From positions 558,001 through 622,000 of the forward strand of contig NZ_FNVU01000002.1 in assembly GCF_900107965.1 (NCBI RefSeq): 64,000 bases of DNA, given 5' to 3'. This document shows, piece by piece, positions 32,526 to 46,089 of the stretch. The translations under genes were made by a program, and so were the position numbers. Within the stretch, counting starts at the first letter, position 1. Each line of letters begins with the position of its first letter. This DNA is from Actinacidiphila yanglinensis (GTDB lineage: Bacteria; Actinomycetota; Actinomycetes; Streptomycetales; Streptomycetaceae). The notes beneath the pieces are model-generated. The model searched no databases, was not told the origin of the DNA, and saw nothing but the letters and a program-made list of their open reading frames with translations.

Positions 32526-34205
32526 GTGTTGAAGGCCAGCATCGTCGTTCCCATATACAACGCAGGGGAGTACATAGAGCGCTGCGCTCCGTCGCTGGTC
32601 GGGCAGAGTCTGGGTCCGGACGCGTACGAAGTGATCTACGTGAACGACGGCTCCACGGACGACTCCGCCAAGCGCCTGGACGAGCTGGCCGAGAAGTACC
32701 CGCACGTCCGGGTGTACGCCCAGGAGAACTCGGGCTGGCCCGGCAAGCCGCGCAACGTCGGGGTGCGGATGGCCCGCGGCGAGTACGTCCAGTTCGTCGA
32801 CCAGGACGACGAGATCGCCGGCGACGCGCTGGAGCGCCTGTACGACATGGCGGTCCGCAACGACTCCGACATCGTCTTCGGCAAGACCCGCGGCCACATG
32901 CAGGGCCCGGTGCCGATCTTCCGGCACACCCGGGAGAAGTGCGGCGTGGCCGACGCCGACCTGTTCGACACGCTCACCCCGCACAAGATGTTCCGCCGGC
33001 AGTTCCTGCTGGACAACGGCATCGAGTTCCCCGAGGGCCGGGTCCGCCTGGAGGACCAGCTCTTCCTGGCCCGCGCCTACCCCAAGGCGAAGAACGTCTC
33101 GATCCTCGGCGACGTGCCGACCTACCACTGGCGGCGCCGGGACGACGGCGGCAACAACAGCAGCCGCCCGCCGAAGCCGGAGGACTACTACACGCACGTG
33201 CGCAACGTGGTCCGGGCGATCAAGGAGAACAGCGAGCCCGGCGAGGTGCAGGACCGGATGCTGCGCCGCAGCTACCGGGTCGAGGTCCTGCGCCCGGTCA
33301 CCGAGCCGCGCGCACTCCAGCGCACCGGTGAGCAGCTCGAACGCTACTTCAAGATCGTCCGCGACCTGGTGCTGGCGGAGTTCCCGCCCGGTGTCGGGGC
33401 CGGCTTCCCCGCGATCAACGCGCTGCGCGCGCACCTGCTGGAGCAGAGCAATCTCGACGGCCTGGTGGAGCTGGCCCGCCGCACCAAGGCGATGAAGCTG
33501 CACGTCGAGGTCGGCGCCACGTCCTGGCGGCGCGGCAAACTGCACATTCCGGTCAAGGCGTGGCAACTGCGCCGTGACGGCAAGCCGCTCGCCCTGGTGC
33601 GGCGCGACGGCAAGCTGATGCTCGACCCGGAGTTCATCGACGGCGTGCCGGGCGTCACGGAGTGGGAGGTCAAGGACCCGTTCCTGGCCATGCGCGGCTC
33701 CGTGCTGCTGCGCGACACCGAGCGGCTGGTGTGGTGGTTCGCGGAGAACGACCTCGAGCCCCGGCTCGAACCGCTCGACGGTGACCGGGTGCACGTGGTG
33801 ATGGAGTCCGAGGCCGTCATCGACCCGATGGAGGCCGCGGGCGGCCAGCCGCTGGAGTCCGGGCGGTACGAGATCTGGCTCGACACCCAGGTGCACGGCA
33901 TCGGCCGGCGCCCCCGGCTGACCCTGCCCGGCCGGACCGACCGCAAGGCGCGGGTCCAGGCCGCCCGGTGCAACCGCAAGCTCGCCGTCGGCAAGCCGCG
34001 CCGGCTGGTCGTCGCCCATTGGGGCGGCAAGGACGAGCAGCTCGAACTGCTGGTGGCCGCACCCCAGCGGATACGGCTCGGCCGGGGCATCGCACTGCGG
34101 CTCGCCGCGGACGACCGGGTGCGCACGTCGGTCAAGGGGATGGTCGGGAAGCTGCCGAGCCCGGTGCGGGCGCGGGTGCTGCCCGGAGCGGGCTCCAAGC
34201 GCTGA
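32526..34205 (+). CDS. family 2 glycosyltransferase with large C-terminal domain
   Basis: A 559-residue protein. Residues 1-240 form a GT-A domain: ASIVVPIYNAGEYIERC, nucleotide-binding VIYVNDGSTDDSA, PGKPRNVGVRMARGEYVQFV with the DQDDE metal motif, and an RLEDQLF segment. The last 230 or so residues look like beta-rich repeats (KLHVEVGATSWRRGKLHIPV and similar), resembling the accessory domains of glycosyltransferases that decorate wall polymers. No transmembrane helix is seen. GTG 32526 is chosen because GGGAGAGG lies ten bases upstream; the frame is open to 32427 without support. Substrate unknown; a teichoic-acid-like or wall glycan is plausible. Confidence 0.82.
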   Translation: MLKASIVVPIYNAGEYIERCAPSLVGQSLGPDAYEVIYVNDGSTDDSAKRLDELAEKYPHVRVYAQENSGWPGKPRNVGVRMARGEYVQFVDQDDEIAGDALERLYDMAVRNDSDIVFGKTRGHMQGPVPIFRHTREKCGVADADLFDTLTPHKMFRRQFLLDNGIEFPEGRVRLEDQLFLARAYPKAKNVSILGDVPTYHWRRRDDGGNNSSRPPKPEDYYTHVRNVVRAIKENSEPGEVQDRMLRRSYRVEVLRPVTEPRALQRTGEQLERYFKIVRDLVLAEFPPGVGAGFPAINALRAHLLEQSNLDGLVELARRTKAMKLHVEVGATSWRRGKLHIPVKAWQLRRDGKPLALVRRDGKLMLDPEFIDGVPGVTEWEVKDPFLAMRGSVLLRDTERLVWWFAENDLEPRLEPLDGDRVHVVMESEAVIDPMEAAGGQPLESGRYEIWLDTQVHGIGRRPRLTLPGRTDRKARVQAARCNRKLAVGKPRRLVVAHWGGKDEQLELLVAAPQRIRLGRGIALRLAADDRVRTSVKGMVGKLPSPVRARVLPGAGSKR

Positions 34206-34215
34206 GCCCTGTCGC

Positions 34216-34253
34216 GGGGGTGGGCCGGCGCCGGACGGCACCGGCCCACCCCC
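34216..34253. terminator. bidirectional terminator between glycosyltransferase and glgB
   Basis: GGGGGTGGGCCGG (34216-34228) pairs perfectly with CCGGCCCACCCCC (34241-34253) over 12 bases, between convergent stops at 34205 and 34296. Confidence 0.8.
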
Positions 34254-34295
34254 GCGGCCGCCGGGGCCGATCGCGGCCGAGCGGCTCCCGGGGGC

Positions 34296-36854
34296 CTACT
34301 CCGTCACCGGGCGCAGCCACACCGTGGCGAGCGGCGGGACCGTCACCGCGATGCTGTGGCGGCGGCCGTTCCAGGTGGTCGCCTCGCTCTTGACGTGGCC
34401 GTCGATCCGCACGCCGCTGCCGCCGTAGCGCTCGTCGTCGGTGTTGAGCACCTGCGTCCAGACGCCCTCCGGGCAGCCCACCCGGTAGTCGTGCCGCACC
34501 ACCGGGGAGAAGTTGCTGACGCACATCAGCGGTTGTCCCGCGGTGTCCAGGCGCAGGAAGGACAGCGTGTTGTCCTCGGCGGCGCCGCCGTCGATCCACT
34601 CGAAGCCGCCCGGGTCGGTGTCGCGCTGCCAGAGCGCGGGCGTCGCGGAGTAGACGGCGTTGAGGTCGCGCACCAGGTCCCGCACCCCCCGGTGGTCGCC
34701 GGCCGCGGAGTACGTCTCGTCCACCAGCCACCAGTCCGGACCGTGGTCGTGCGACCACTCCGCGCCCTGGGCGAACTCCTGCCCCATGAAGAGCAGTTGC
34801 TTGCCCGGGTGGGCCCACATGTAGCCGAGGTAGGCGCGGTGGTTGGCGCGCCGCTGCCACCAGTCGCCGGGCATCTTCTCGACCAGCGCGCCCTTGCCGT
34901 GCACCACCTCGTCGTGCGAGATGGGCAGCACGTAGTTCTCGCTGTAGGCGTACACCATCGAGAAGGTCATCTCGTTGTGGTGGTACTTGCGGTGCACCGG
35001 CTCGTGCGCCATGTACTCCAGCGTGTCGTGCATCCAGCCCATGTTCCACTTCAGGCCGAAGCCGAGGCCGCCGAAGCCGGTCGGGCCGACCTGGTGGGTG
35101 GGCCGGGTCACGCCGTCCCACGCGGTGGACTCCTCGGCGATGGTGACCACGCCGGGGCAGCGCCGGTAGACCGTGGCGTTCATCTCCTGGAGGAAGGCCA
35201 CCGCGTCGAGGTTCTCCCGGCCGCCGTAGACGTTGGGCAGCCAGTCGTCGCCCTCGCGGGAGTAGTCGAGGTAGAGCATCGAGGCGACCGCGTCGACCCG
35301 CAGCCCGTCGATGTGGAACTCCTCGCACCAGTACACCGCGTTGGCCACCAGGAAGTTGCGGACCTCGGTGCGCCCGAAGTCGAACTCCAGGGTGCCCCAG
35401 TCCGGGTGCTCCGCGCGGCGCGGGTCCGCCGGCTCGTAGAGCGGCTCGCCGTCGAAGCGGGCCAGCGCCCAGTCGTCCTTGGGGAAGTGCGCCGGCACCC
35501 AGTCCATGATCACGCCGATGCCGGCCCGGTGCAGCGCGTCCACCAGGTACCGGAAGTCGTCCGGCGAGCCCAGCCGCGAGGTCGGGGCGTAGTAGGACGT
35601 GACCTGGTAGCCCCAGGAGCCGCCGAAGGGGTGCTCGGCGACGGGCATCAACTCCACGTGGGTGAAGCCGAGTTCCTGTACGTAGGCGGGCAACTGGTCG
35701 GCCAGCTGCCGGTAGTCGAGGCCGGGCCGCCAGGAGGGCAGGTGCAACTCGTAGACGGACAGCGGTGCGCGGTGCGCCGGGATGTCCCCGCGGTGGGCCA
35801 TCCACTCCTGGTCCTGCCAGCCGTAGGACGACTCCGTGACGATCGAGGCGGTGGCCGGCGGCACTTCGGTGGCGCGGGCCATCGGGTCGGCCTTCATCCC
35901 GCGCGAGCCGTCGGGCCGGGTGATCTCGTACTTGTAGGCGGTGCCGGGGCCGACTCCCGGCACGAACAGCTCCCACACCCCCGAGGAGCCGAGCGACCGC
36001 ATCGGCAGCGCGGCGCCGTCCCAGAAGTTGAAGTCCGCGGCCAGCCGTACCCCGCGGGCGTTGGGCGCCCACACCGCGAAACGGGTGCCGCCGACCCCGC
36101 CGTGCGTCATCGGCTCCGAGCCCAGCACCTTCCACAACTGCTCGTGCCGGCCCTCACCGATCAGGTGCAGGTCCAACTCGCCCAGCGAGGGCAGGAACCG
36201 GTACGGGTCGTCGACCACCGACTCCGCCCCGTCGTACGTCACCGCGAGCCGGTAGTCCGCCGCCTCGGGCAGCACCGCCGAGAACAGGCCGTCGCCCTCC
36301 GGGGTGAGTTCGGTCCGCTCCCCGTCCACGACGACCGCGACGGAGCGGGCGAACGGGCGCAGCGCCCGCACCCGGACTCCGCCGGGCTCCGGGTGGGCCC
36401 CGAGCAACCCGTGCGGGTCGTGGTGCGCGCCGTTCAGCAACCGCCACCGATCGTCCGGGCCCAGCCCGGTCCCCCCGCCCCTGACTTCCGGGGCGCCCCC
36501 GCAGACCGCGTGTGCCGCGGCGCCGCTGCGTTCCGGGGCTCCCCCGGAAGACCCAGGGGCGCGGGGAACTGCGCGACCGGCCCCGATGACGCCGCGGTCC
36601 GCCACCGGCCCGGTGGGGCTGCTCGGCTCGTCCCGGACCACCGGCCCGGTGGGGGTGCTCGGTTCGTCCTGGACCACCGGCCCGGGAGGTACCCCCACGC
36701 GCTCCTTCGGAGCGCCGTTCGGGGCGCCGCCCCGAGTCGGCCCGCCGGACGCGGCGGGATGCGGGGTCGCGGCGTCGTAGCCGCGGGCGGCGGCTTCCGG
36801 AAGAGCGCCATCACCGTGCGACGGCTGGCGCGGGGGCTGTGCGGCGGGGGTCAC
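34296..36854 (-). CDS. glgB: 1,4-alpha-glucan branching enzyme with repeat-rich N-terminus
   Basis: An 852-residue GH13 branching enzyme that adds alpha-1,6 branches to the glucan made by GlgE. The family sequence begins only near residue 125 ([20 protein letters not shown]). It then runs through a CBM48 module to the catalytic barrel, with nucleophile Asp in [12 protein letters not shown], acid Glu in IAEESTAW and Asp in [10 protein letters not shown]. The first 120 residues are Pro/Gly/Ala-rich with two and a half copies of a 12-residue unit (TGPVVxDEPSxP), and they are encoded by Streptomyces-type intergenic repeats (36554-36714). GTG 36854 has GAGGAG upstream, and no later start precedes the conserved part. 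It follows pep2 by 29 bases. Confidence 0.9.
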   Translation of the reverse strand: MTPAAQPPRQPSHGDGALPEAAARGYDAATPHPAASGGPTRGGAPNGAPKERVGVPPGPVVQDEPSTPTGPVVRDEPSSPTGPVADRGVIGAGRAVPRAPGSSGGAPERSGAAAHAVCGGAPEVRGGGTGLGPDDRWRLLNGAHHDPHGLLGAHPEPGGVRVRALRPFARSVAVVVDGERTELTPEGDGLFSAVLPEAADYRLAVTYDGAESVVDDPYRFLPSLGELDLHLIGEGRHEQLWKVLGSEPMTHGGVGGTRFAVWAPNARGVRLAADFNFWDGAALPMRSLGSSGVWELFVPGVGPGTAYKYEITRPDGSRGMKADPMARATEVPPATASIVTESSYGWQDQEWMAHRGDIPAHRAPLSVYELHLPSWRPGLDYRQLADQLPAYVQELGFTHVELMPVAEHPFGGSWGYQVTSYYAPTSRLGSPDDFRYLVDALHRAGIGVIMDWVPAHFPKDDWALARFDGEPLYEPADPRRAEHPDWGTLEFDFGRTEVRNFLVANAVYWCEEFHIDGLRVDAVASMLYLDYSREGDDWLPNVYGGRENLDAVAFLQEMNATVYRRCPGVVTIAEESTAWDGVTRPTHQVGPTGFGGLGFGLKWNMGWMHDTLEYMAHEPVHRKYHHNEMTFSMVYAYSENYVLPISHDEVVHGKGALVEKMPGDWWQRRANHRAYLGYMWAHPGKQLLFMGQEFAQGAEWSHDHGPDWWLVDETYSAAGDHRGVRDLVRDLNAVYSATPALWQRDTDPGGFEWIDGGAAEDNTLSFLRLDTAGQPLMCVSNFSPVVRHDYRVGCPEGVWTQVLNTDDERYGGSGVRIDGHVKSEATTWNGRRHSIAVTVPPLATVWLRPVTE
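36554..36714. repeat. intergenic-type repeats and 36-bp tandem repeat inside glgB
   Basis: 36554-36584 carries the CAGGGGCGCGGGGAACTGCG family, which from memory is scattered in Streptomyces intergenic regions. 36684-36714 carries GGGAGGTACCCCC followed by the hairpin CGCTCC-TTC-GGAGCG, also an intergenic style. Between them lie two 36-base tandem units. All are in frame with glgB, on the non-coding strand as written. Confidence 0.65.
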
Positions 36855-36883
36855 GGCAAGCACTCCTCGGGGTATGGGCGCCG

Positions 36884-38323
36884 TCAGGGCGTGGTGGAGA
36901 GGCGGGCCAGCGCGGACAACGGGATGGGCAGCCAGGCGGGACGATGCCTCGCCTCGTAACGGGCCTCGTACACCGCCTTGTCGGTCTCGAAGGCCCGTAT
37001 CAGTACGGGCTGTTCGCGCGGGTCGAGGCCGGCGACCCCGGCGTATCCGGCGCAGTAGGCGTCGCGGTGCCGGGCGGCCCAGGGGCCGTTGCCGCTGTGG
37101 TGGGCGGCGTAGTCGAAGGACCGCAGCATGCCCGCGACGTCCTGGACCGGCGGCGCGGGGCGGCGCCGCTCGGCCAGCGGACGGGCCGGCTCGCCCTCGA
37201 AGTCGATCAGCACCCACGCGCCGTCCGGCCCGCGCAGCGTCTGGCCGAGGTGCAGGTCGCCGTGCACCCGCTGGGCGGTGACCACGCCGTCCGACCCGGT
37301 GCCCGCACCGAGTTTGGCGAGGTCGTCGAAGGCCAAGCGGAGCGCGCCGGCGAAGGGGCGCACCGCGGGCACCTCGGCGGCGGCCTCCTCCAGCCGGCGG
37401 GTCATCGCCGCGGCGATACGTTCCAGCGCGCGGCCGTCGAGCCGGTGCACCGGCAGCGCCGCGGCGAGGGCCTGGTGCACCTCGGCGGTGGCCCGGCCCA
37501 GCGCGGCCGCCTCGGCGCGGAAGTCGCCGTCCTCCGCGACGGACGCCAGCGCGAGGGCCCAGCCGTCGGCCGAGCCGGGCAGGAAGCGCTGGAGCACGCC
37601 GAGGGTGGTCGGCTCCCGGCCCCCGGTCGTCGCGCCGCCGGTGTCGCGGTCGGGATCGCCGTCGGTGTCCAGCGCCTCGAACCACGCCACCGGCTCCGCC
37701 ACCCGCTGCGACCCGGCCCGGGCCAGCGCGCGGGACAGCTCCAGATCCGGGTTGGCGCCCGGTGAGACGCGCCGGAAGAGCTTGAGGATGTAGCGGTCGC
37801 CGTACACGACGGAGGTGTTGGACTGCTCCGCGGTCGAGACCCGCGGGGTCAGCCCGGGCGGGAACTCGGCGGTCGGCTCGGTGGTGAAGCGCAGCCCACC
37901 GCTGGTGCCCGGCAGCTTGAGCCGCTCCAGCAGCAGTGCGGCCATTCGGGGGTCGTGCGGGGCGTCGTAGAGCGTCAGCCCGTCGTAGGGGCCGCCGACG
38001 GCCGGGCCGAGGGCGGCGCGCACCAGCGCGGAGGGCAGCAGGGGATGGGCGCCGAGCAGGAGTTGGTAGCAGTCCGGCGGCCGGCCGGGCTGCTCCACGT
38101 CGACCAGGACGTGCAGCAGGCCGAGCGGGCCGAGTCGGCCACCCGGGGGAACCAGTTCGGTGGCGGCCGCCAGCCGGAAGTCGCCGATGGGCAACCCCTT
38201 GCCCGCGAACCAGCGCTGCCGCGGCAGCCATCGGCGCAGCAGGGGGTCGAGGGAGCGAAGCAGCCCCGGCACGAGATCGCGGCCGGTGACGGCGGGGACA
38301 CGGGTCCAGGAGCTGTCCGACAT
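36884..38323 (-). CDS. pep2: maltokinase Pep2
   Basis: A 479-residue maltose kinase that uses ATP to make alpha-maltose 1-phosphate, the substrate of GlgE. Family signs are [20 protein letters not shown] near the N-terminus, the kinase-like phosphate region [19 protein letters not shown], the catalytic loop [11 protein letters not shown] and the metal-binding [11 protein letters not shown] 38323 has AAGGAC seven bases ahead. The gene lies between treS and glgB on the same strand; a stem-loop and direct repeats upstream suggest that it can be transcribed separately from treS. Confidence 0.92.
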   Translation of the reverse strand: MSDSSWTRVPAVTGRDLVPGLLRSLDPLLRRWLPRQRWFAGKGLPIGDFRLAAATELVPPGGRLGPLGLLHVLVDVEQPGRPPDCYQLLLGAHPLLPSALVRAALGPAVGGPYDGLTLYDAPHDPRMAALLLERLKLPGTSGGLRFTTEPTAEFPPGLTPRVSTAEQSNTSVVYGDRYILKLFRRVSPGANPDLELSRALARAGSQRVAEPVAWFEALDTDGDPDRDTGGATTGGREPTTLGVLQRFLPGSADGWALALASVAEDGDFRAEAAALGRATAEVHQALAAALPVHRLDGRALERIAAAMTRRLEEAAAEVPAVRPFAGALRLAFDDLAKLGAGTGSDGVVTAQRVHGDLHLGQTLRGPDGAWVLIDFEGEPARPLAERRRPAPPVQDVAGMLRSFDYAAHHSGNGPWAARHRDAYCAGYAGVAGLDPREQPVLIRAFETDKAVYEARYEARHRPAWLPIPLSALARLSTTP

Positions 38324-38490
38324 GACGTCCTTTCCCCGGGGAGTCGCGCATCCTCCGCCGGGTCCAGCGGCGGATGCGCCAGCCTCCCGGATGACGGGTT
38401 CGGGCTGTCCGGCGACACGGGGAGCCTGCCCCGGGCGGGTGACAGGAAACCGCCGTACGGGCTGCTGCGGGTTTCGCTTGATCGTCCCAA

Positions 38491-38511
38491 AGGTGCGGGC
38501 CCCCCGCACCT
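38491..38511 (-). terminator. hairpin between treS and pep2
   Basis: AGGTGCGG-GCCCC-CCGCACCT is a perfect 8-bp stem in the 296-base gap between treS (stop at 38620) and pep2 (start at 38323). It could terminate or attenuate readthrough from treS. Confidence 0.5.
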
Positions 38512-38523
38512 CGGGCGGGTGAA

Positions 38524-38553
38524 CGTAACCTCGCGGAGGGCACCCGTAACCTC
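38524..38553. repeat. two 9-base direct repeats spaced 21 bases
   Basis: CGTAACCTC occurs at 38524-38532 and again at 38545-38553, a spacing of exactly two helical turns. The region lies upstream of pep2 on the minus strand, where the unit reads GAGGTTACG. It may bind an activator or response regulator that contacts one DNA face. Confidence 0.35.
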
Positions 38554-38619
38554 CCGGGTGACGGAACGTTACGCCGGGCGGCCGGTGCAGCGGGGGGCCG
38601 GTTCGCCCGGCCCCCGCCG

Positions 38620-42302
<3,683 letters not shown>

Positions 42303-42907
42303 TTCCTCACCTGACAGCTGGTAGGGGACTGACGCGACGCGTGCGCGGGTGGCCTCGGTGCACGGCGGGTATCCAGGGCCCCGAGGAAAGGGAGCCCCCG
42401 CTACTTTTTAACTGTTCTTGGCCGAACCGGCTCGCCCGCGAGGTCCCTCGCAGAGGGGTTCACCCGGGTGGCCGCCGGTGCGGTGGTGCACATGTCGGAG
42501 CCTGCCCACGCTTCCGGGCGGGAACGCACTCTCTGACGCCGTTTCGGTAGCGCGCGGCGAGTGCGCGCATTCGTGGTGACCGTTCCGCCGACCGGCCGCA
42601 CCCCTTACGCGCACCCGACGCGCCCTGTTCACGCCCCTCAACGCGCCCCCGCGTACGCCTGCGAGTACGCGAACGCCGCCGGAGAGCCGTCCGCACGCCG
42701 TCTCGTTCAAGCCACCAGCATCGCACCCGCCCGCCCCGCCCGCCCACCTCCGCAACCTGCTGCGGAGATCCGCACCGGCCCCCGCCGAACGCGCCCGCGC
42801 GCCGGCGGGGCGCACGTCTGCCTCGGTGAGCCGCCGTTGGTGCGTTTGGCCCCGAAGATCGCGCGCAACGTGCCCGGCCCCCGGCCCGCGGGGCTACGGT
42901 CGAATAC
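42303..42907. other. 605-base divergent region between glgE and glgP
   Basis: No gene is supported; the open frames crossing it lack ribosome-binding sites and family features. A short AT-rich patch (42402-42418, CTTTTTAACTG) about 100 bases upstream of glgE on the minus strand is the likeliest site of the glgE promoter. TACGGT (42895-42900), eight bases before the glgP GTG, could be a -10 box that yields a nearly leaderless glgP message. I see no clear operator. Confidence 0.45.
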
Positions 42908-45529
42908 GTGAAGGCAATCCGTCGATTCACCGTGCGCACCGTCCTGCCGGAACCTCTGCGCCCGCTGGGGGAACTGGCTTCGAACCTCCGCTGGTCGTGG
43001 CACCACGAGACCAGGGACCTCTTCCAGAGCGTCGACCCCGCGGGTTGGCGGGCCGCCCAGGGCGACCCGGTCCGGCTGCTCGGCGCGGTCTCCAAGGAGC
43101 GGCTGGCCGCGCTGGCCGGCGACCGCCGCTTCCTGCGCCGGCTGAACGCCGCCGCCGAGGACCTCGCCGACTACACCGCCGGCCCCCGCTGGTACCAGGA
43201 CCAGAGCGACCTGCCGGCCGCCATCGCCTACTTCTCACCCGAGTTCGGCATCACCTCGGCGCTGCCGCAGTACAGCGGCGGCCTCGGCATCCTCGCCGGT
43301 GACCACCTCAAGGCCGCCAGCGACCTGGGCGTGCCGCTGGTCGGTGTCGGCCTGCTCTACCGGCACGGCTACTTCCGGCAGAGCCTGTCCCGCGAGGGCT
43401 GGCAGCAGGAGCACTACCCCGTCCTCGACCCCAACTCGCTGCCCGTCGGCCCGCTGCGCGAGCCCGACGGCAGCCACGCCCAGGTCACCCTCGCGCTGAC
43501 CGGCGGCCGGACCCTGACCGCGCGGATCTGGAGCGTCCAGGTCGGCCGGGTGCCGCTGCTGCTGCTCGACTCCGACGTCGAGTCCAACCAGCCCGCCGAG
43601 CGCGACGTCACCGACCGGCTCTACGGCGGCGGCAGCGAGCACCGCCTGCTCCAGGAGATGCTGCTGGGCATCGGCGGGGTCCGCGCCGTCCGCGCCTACT
43701 GCCGGATCACCGGCCACCCCGACCCCGAGGTCTTCCACACCAACGAGGGCCACGCCGGCCTGCTCGGCCTGGAGCGGATAAGAGAACTGTCCCACGAAGG
43801 GCTCGACTTCGACGCGGCCCTGGAGGCGGTGCGGGCCGGCACCGTGTTCACCACCCACACCCCGGTCCCGGCCGGCATCGACCGCTTCACCCGGGATCTG
43901 GTCGCCCGTCACCTCGGCGACGGCGGCGAGCTGCCGGGCGTCGACGTCGGCCGCATCCTCGAACTCGGCCGCGAGACCTACCCCGGCGGTGACCCCGACC
44001 TCTTCAACATGGCCGTCATGGGCATGCGGCTGGCCCAGCGGGCCAACGGCGTGTCCACCCTGCACGGCGCGGTCAGCCGGGAGATGTTCGCCGGGCTGTG
44101 GCCCGGCTTCGACCCCGACGACGTGCCGATCACCTCCATCACCAACGGCGTGCACGCCCCGACCTGGGTGGCGCCCGAGGTGCTGCGGCTGGGCGGGCGC
44201 CAGTTCGGCCCCTCGCGCGCCGAGGACGCGCTGATGATCGGTGGCGCCGAGAGCTGGGCGGCGGTCGCCGACGTGCCCGACGCCGCGGTGTGGGAGCTGC
44301 GCCGCACCCTGCGCGAGCAACTGGTCGAGGACGTACGTCGCCGGCTGCGGGCCTCCTGGCGGCAGCGCGGTGCCAATGACGCCGAACTCGGCTGGACCGA
44401 CCACGTCCTCGACCCCGACGTCCTGACCATCGGCTTCGCCCGCCGGGTGCCCTCCTACAAGCGGCTCACCCTGATGCTGCGCGACCAGGAGCGGCTGGCG
44501 GCGATGCTGCTGCATCCCGAGCGGCCGATCCAGATCGTGGTCGCGGGCAAGGCGCACCCGGCCGACGACAGCGGCAAGCGGCTGGTCCAGGAGCTGGTGC
44601 GGTTCACCGACGACCCGCGGGTCAGGCACCGCATCGTCTTCCTGCCGGACTACGACATGCGGATGGCCCGCACCCTCTACCCCGGCTGCGACGTCTGGCT
44701 CAACAACCCGCTGCGCCCGCTGGAGGCCTGCGGCACCTCCGGGATGAAGGCCGCCCTCAACGGCTGCCTCAACCTGTCCGTCCTCGACGGCTGGTGGGAC
44801 GAGTGGTACGACGGCGAGAACGGCTGGGCGATTCCCACCGCCGACGGCGTGGCGGACGAGGACCGGCGCGACGAGCTGGAGGCCGCCGGGCTGTACGACC
44901 TGCTGGAGCAGCAGGTCGCCCCACGCTTCTACGACCAGGGCAGGCACGGCATGCCGCAGCGCTGGATCCAGATGGTCCGGCACACCCTGACCACGCTCGG
45001 CCCCAAGGTGCTCGCCGGGCGGATGGTCCGCGACTACGTCGGGCAGCTCTACGCCCCCGCGGCCCGCTCGCACCGCGCCGTGCAGGGTGAGGACGCCGTC
45101 GAACTCGCCGGGTGGAAGCGGCGGGTGCGGCAGGAGTGGCCGCGGGTCGCGGTCGACCACGTGGAGACGGACTTCGCCGAGGGACCCGGGGAGGGGGTCG
45201 CGGAGATGGGCTCCACCCTGACGCTCCGGGTGCAGGTCGCGCTCGGCGGCCTCGACCCCTCCGAGGTGGACGTCCAGTTGCTGGCCGGGCCGGTGGACAC
45301 CGCCGACCGGCTGCGCGGGCCGGAGGCGATCCCGCTCAAGCCGGTGGCGCGCACGGACGTCGAGGGCCGCTTCACCTACGAGGGCCCGCTCACCCTGGAC
45401 CGGACCGGGCCCTTCGGCTACACGGTGCGGGTACTGCCGGCGCATCCCCTGCTGGCCACCTCGGCCGAGCTGGGGCTGGTGACGTTCCCGCCGGAGGCCG
45501 AGGGCATGACGGCGGGGGTGCTGCGCTAG
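42908..45529 (+). CDS. glgP: alpha-glucan phosphorylase
   Basis: An 873-residue GT35 enzyme that releases glucose 1-phosphate from glycogen-like glucans using pyridoxal phosphate. It is the actinobacterial type: a DUF3417 N-terminal region (LGELASNLRWSWH), then YFSPEFGITSALPQYSGGLG, HTNEGHAG and ITNGVHAPTW. The cofactor region is CGTSGMKAALNGCLNLSVLD, whose Lys binds PLP, followed by GWWDEWYDGENGWAIP. GTG 42908 starts just after a TACGGT box. It is divergent from glgE, so synthesis and breakdown are encoded back to back. Confidence 0.94.
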   Translation: MKAIRRFTVRTVLPEPLRPLGELASNLRWSWHHETRDLFQSVDPAGWRAAQGDPVRLLGAVSKERLAALAGDRRFLRRLNAAAEDLADYTAGPRWYQDQSDLPAAIAYFSPEFGITSALPQYSGGLGILAGDHLKAASDLGVPLVGVGLLYRHGYFRQSLSREGWQQEHYPVLDPNSLPVGPLREPDGSHAQVTLALTGGRTLTARIWSVQVGRVPLLLLDSDVESNQPAERDVTDRLYGGGSEHRLLQEMLLGIGGVRAVRAYCRITGHPDPEVFHTNEGHAGLLGLERIRELSHEGLDFDAALEAVRAGTVFTTHTPVPAGIDRFTRDLVARHLGDGGELPGVDVGRILELGRETYPGGDPDLFNMAVMGMRLAQRANGVSTLHGAVSREMFAGLWPGFDPDDVPITSITNGVHAPTWVAPEVLRLGGRQFGPSRAEDALMIGGAESWAAVADVPDAAVWELRRTLREQLVEDVRRRLRASWRQRGANDAELGWTDHVLDPDVLTIGFARRVPSYKRLTLMLRDQERLAAMLLHPERPIQIVVAGKAHPADDSGKRLVQELVRFTDDPRVRHRIVFLPDYDMRMARTLYPGCDVWLNNPLRPLEACGTSGMKAALNGCLNLSVLDGWWDEWYDGENGWAIPTADGVADEDRRDELEAAGLYDLLEQQVAPRFYDQGRHGMPQRWIQMVRHTLTTLGPKVLAGRMVRDYVGQLYAPAARSHRAVQGEDAVELAGWKRRVRQEWPRVAVDHVETDFAEGPGEGVAEMGSTLTLRVQVALGGLDPSEVDVQLLAGPVDTADRLRGPEAIPLKPVARTDVEGRFTYEGPLTLDRTGPFGYTVRVLPAHPLLATSAELGLVTFPPEAEGMTAGVLR

Positions 45530-45600
45530 TGCCGTGACCGGAAAGGTTCACCGGCTCACGGCGCCCGGCGGCGCCGGGCACGCGTGGCCCGGCAACGGGG

Positions 45601-45631
45601 AGGCCCGCACCGAACTTCTCGGTGCGGGCCT
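45601..45631. terminator. bidirectional terminator between glgP and the cold-shock gene
   Basis: AGGCCCGCACCGA (45601-45613) and its exact complement at 45619-45631 form a 13-bp stem with a 5-base loop, between convergent stops at 45529 and 45669. Confidence 0.85.
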
Positions 45632-45668
45632 CTGGTGAGCCGCTGGGGGTGAAGCGGTGCGGCCGGGC

Positions 45669-45884
45669 TCAGACCGTGCTGTTCACCATGCGGATGTTCT
45701 CCGCCTGCGGGCCCTTGTTGCCCTGGGTGACGTCGAACTCCACTTTCTGACCCTCCAGTAGCTCCCGGTAGCCGGTGGCCATGATGTTGGAGTAGTGGGC
45801 GAAGACGTCGGAGCCGCCGCCGTCCTGCTCGATGAAGCCGAAGCCTTTTTCCGAGTTGAACCACTTCACGGTTCCGGTTGCCAT
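45669..45884 (-). CDS. cold-shock domain protein
   Basis: A 71-residue CspA-type single-stranded nucleic-acid-binding protein: [20 protein letters not shown] with RNP1 (KGFGFIEQD) and RNP2 (DVFAHYSN), closing [13 protein letters not shown]. Such proteins melt RNA structure; several copies exist in Streptomyces. The ATG at 45884 is preferred over one two codons earlier because AGGAG then stands six bases upstream rather than touching the start. The 5' region holds a palindrome at 45903-45924 that may be an operator or RNA hairpin. Confidence 0.93.
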   Translation of the reverse strand: MATGTVKWFNSEKGFGFIEQDGGGSDVFAHYSNIMATGYRELLEGQKVEFDVTQGNKGPQAENIRMVNSTV

Positions 45885-45902
45885 ATCCATCTCCTACGGG
45901 TG

Positions 45903-45924
45903 GTGCGGGTTTCCAAAACCGCAC
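45903..45924 (-). promoter_or_regulatory. inverted repeat in the cold-shock gene leader
   Basis: GTGCGGGTTT-CC-AAAACCGCAC is a 22-base inverted repeat with one mismatch, 19 bases upstream of the cold-shock ATG. As RNA it would fold next to the ribosome-binding site, which could give temperature-dependent translation; as DNA it could be an operator. Confidence 0.4.
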
Positions 45925-46089
45925 TGTACGGAATCGGGCACCGAGGGATGATCACCCCACACCGGAGGAAAATGGCAAGAGTCGTTCCGGCTGACGGCCA
46001 ATCAGATGACCCCGCAGCCGCTGCGGCCCGGGAATCCGGGGTCGGATTACCGCCAGACCCGGACGGCCGCGCTCGGCAGGATCAGGCGC

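Noticed and set aside
36855-38543. Single frame that would fuse GlgB to an upstream 560-residue segment
   Set aside because: The upstream part is antiparallel-frame noise over pep2, which is coded in another frame with full maltokinase motifs.
42303-42907. Small genes in the glgE-glgP gap
   Set aside because: Several open frames exist on both strands, but none has a ribosome-binding site, family motif or typical third-position bias.
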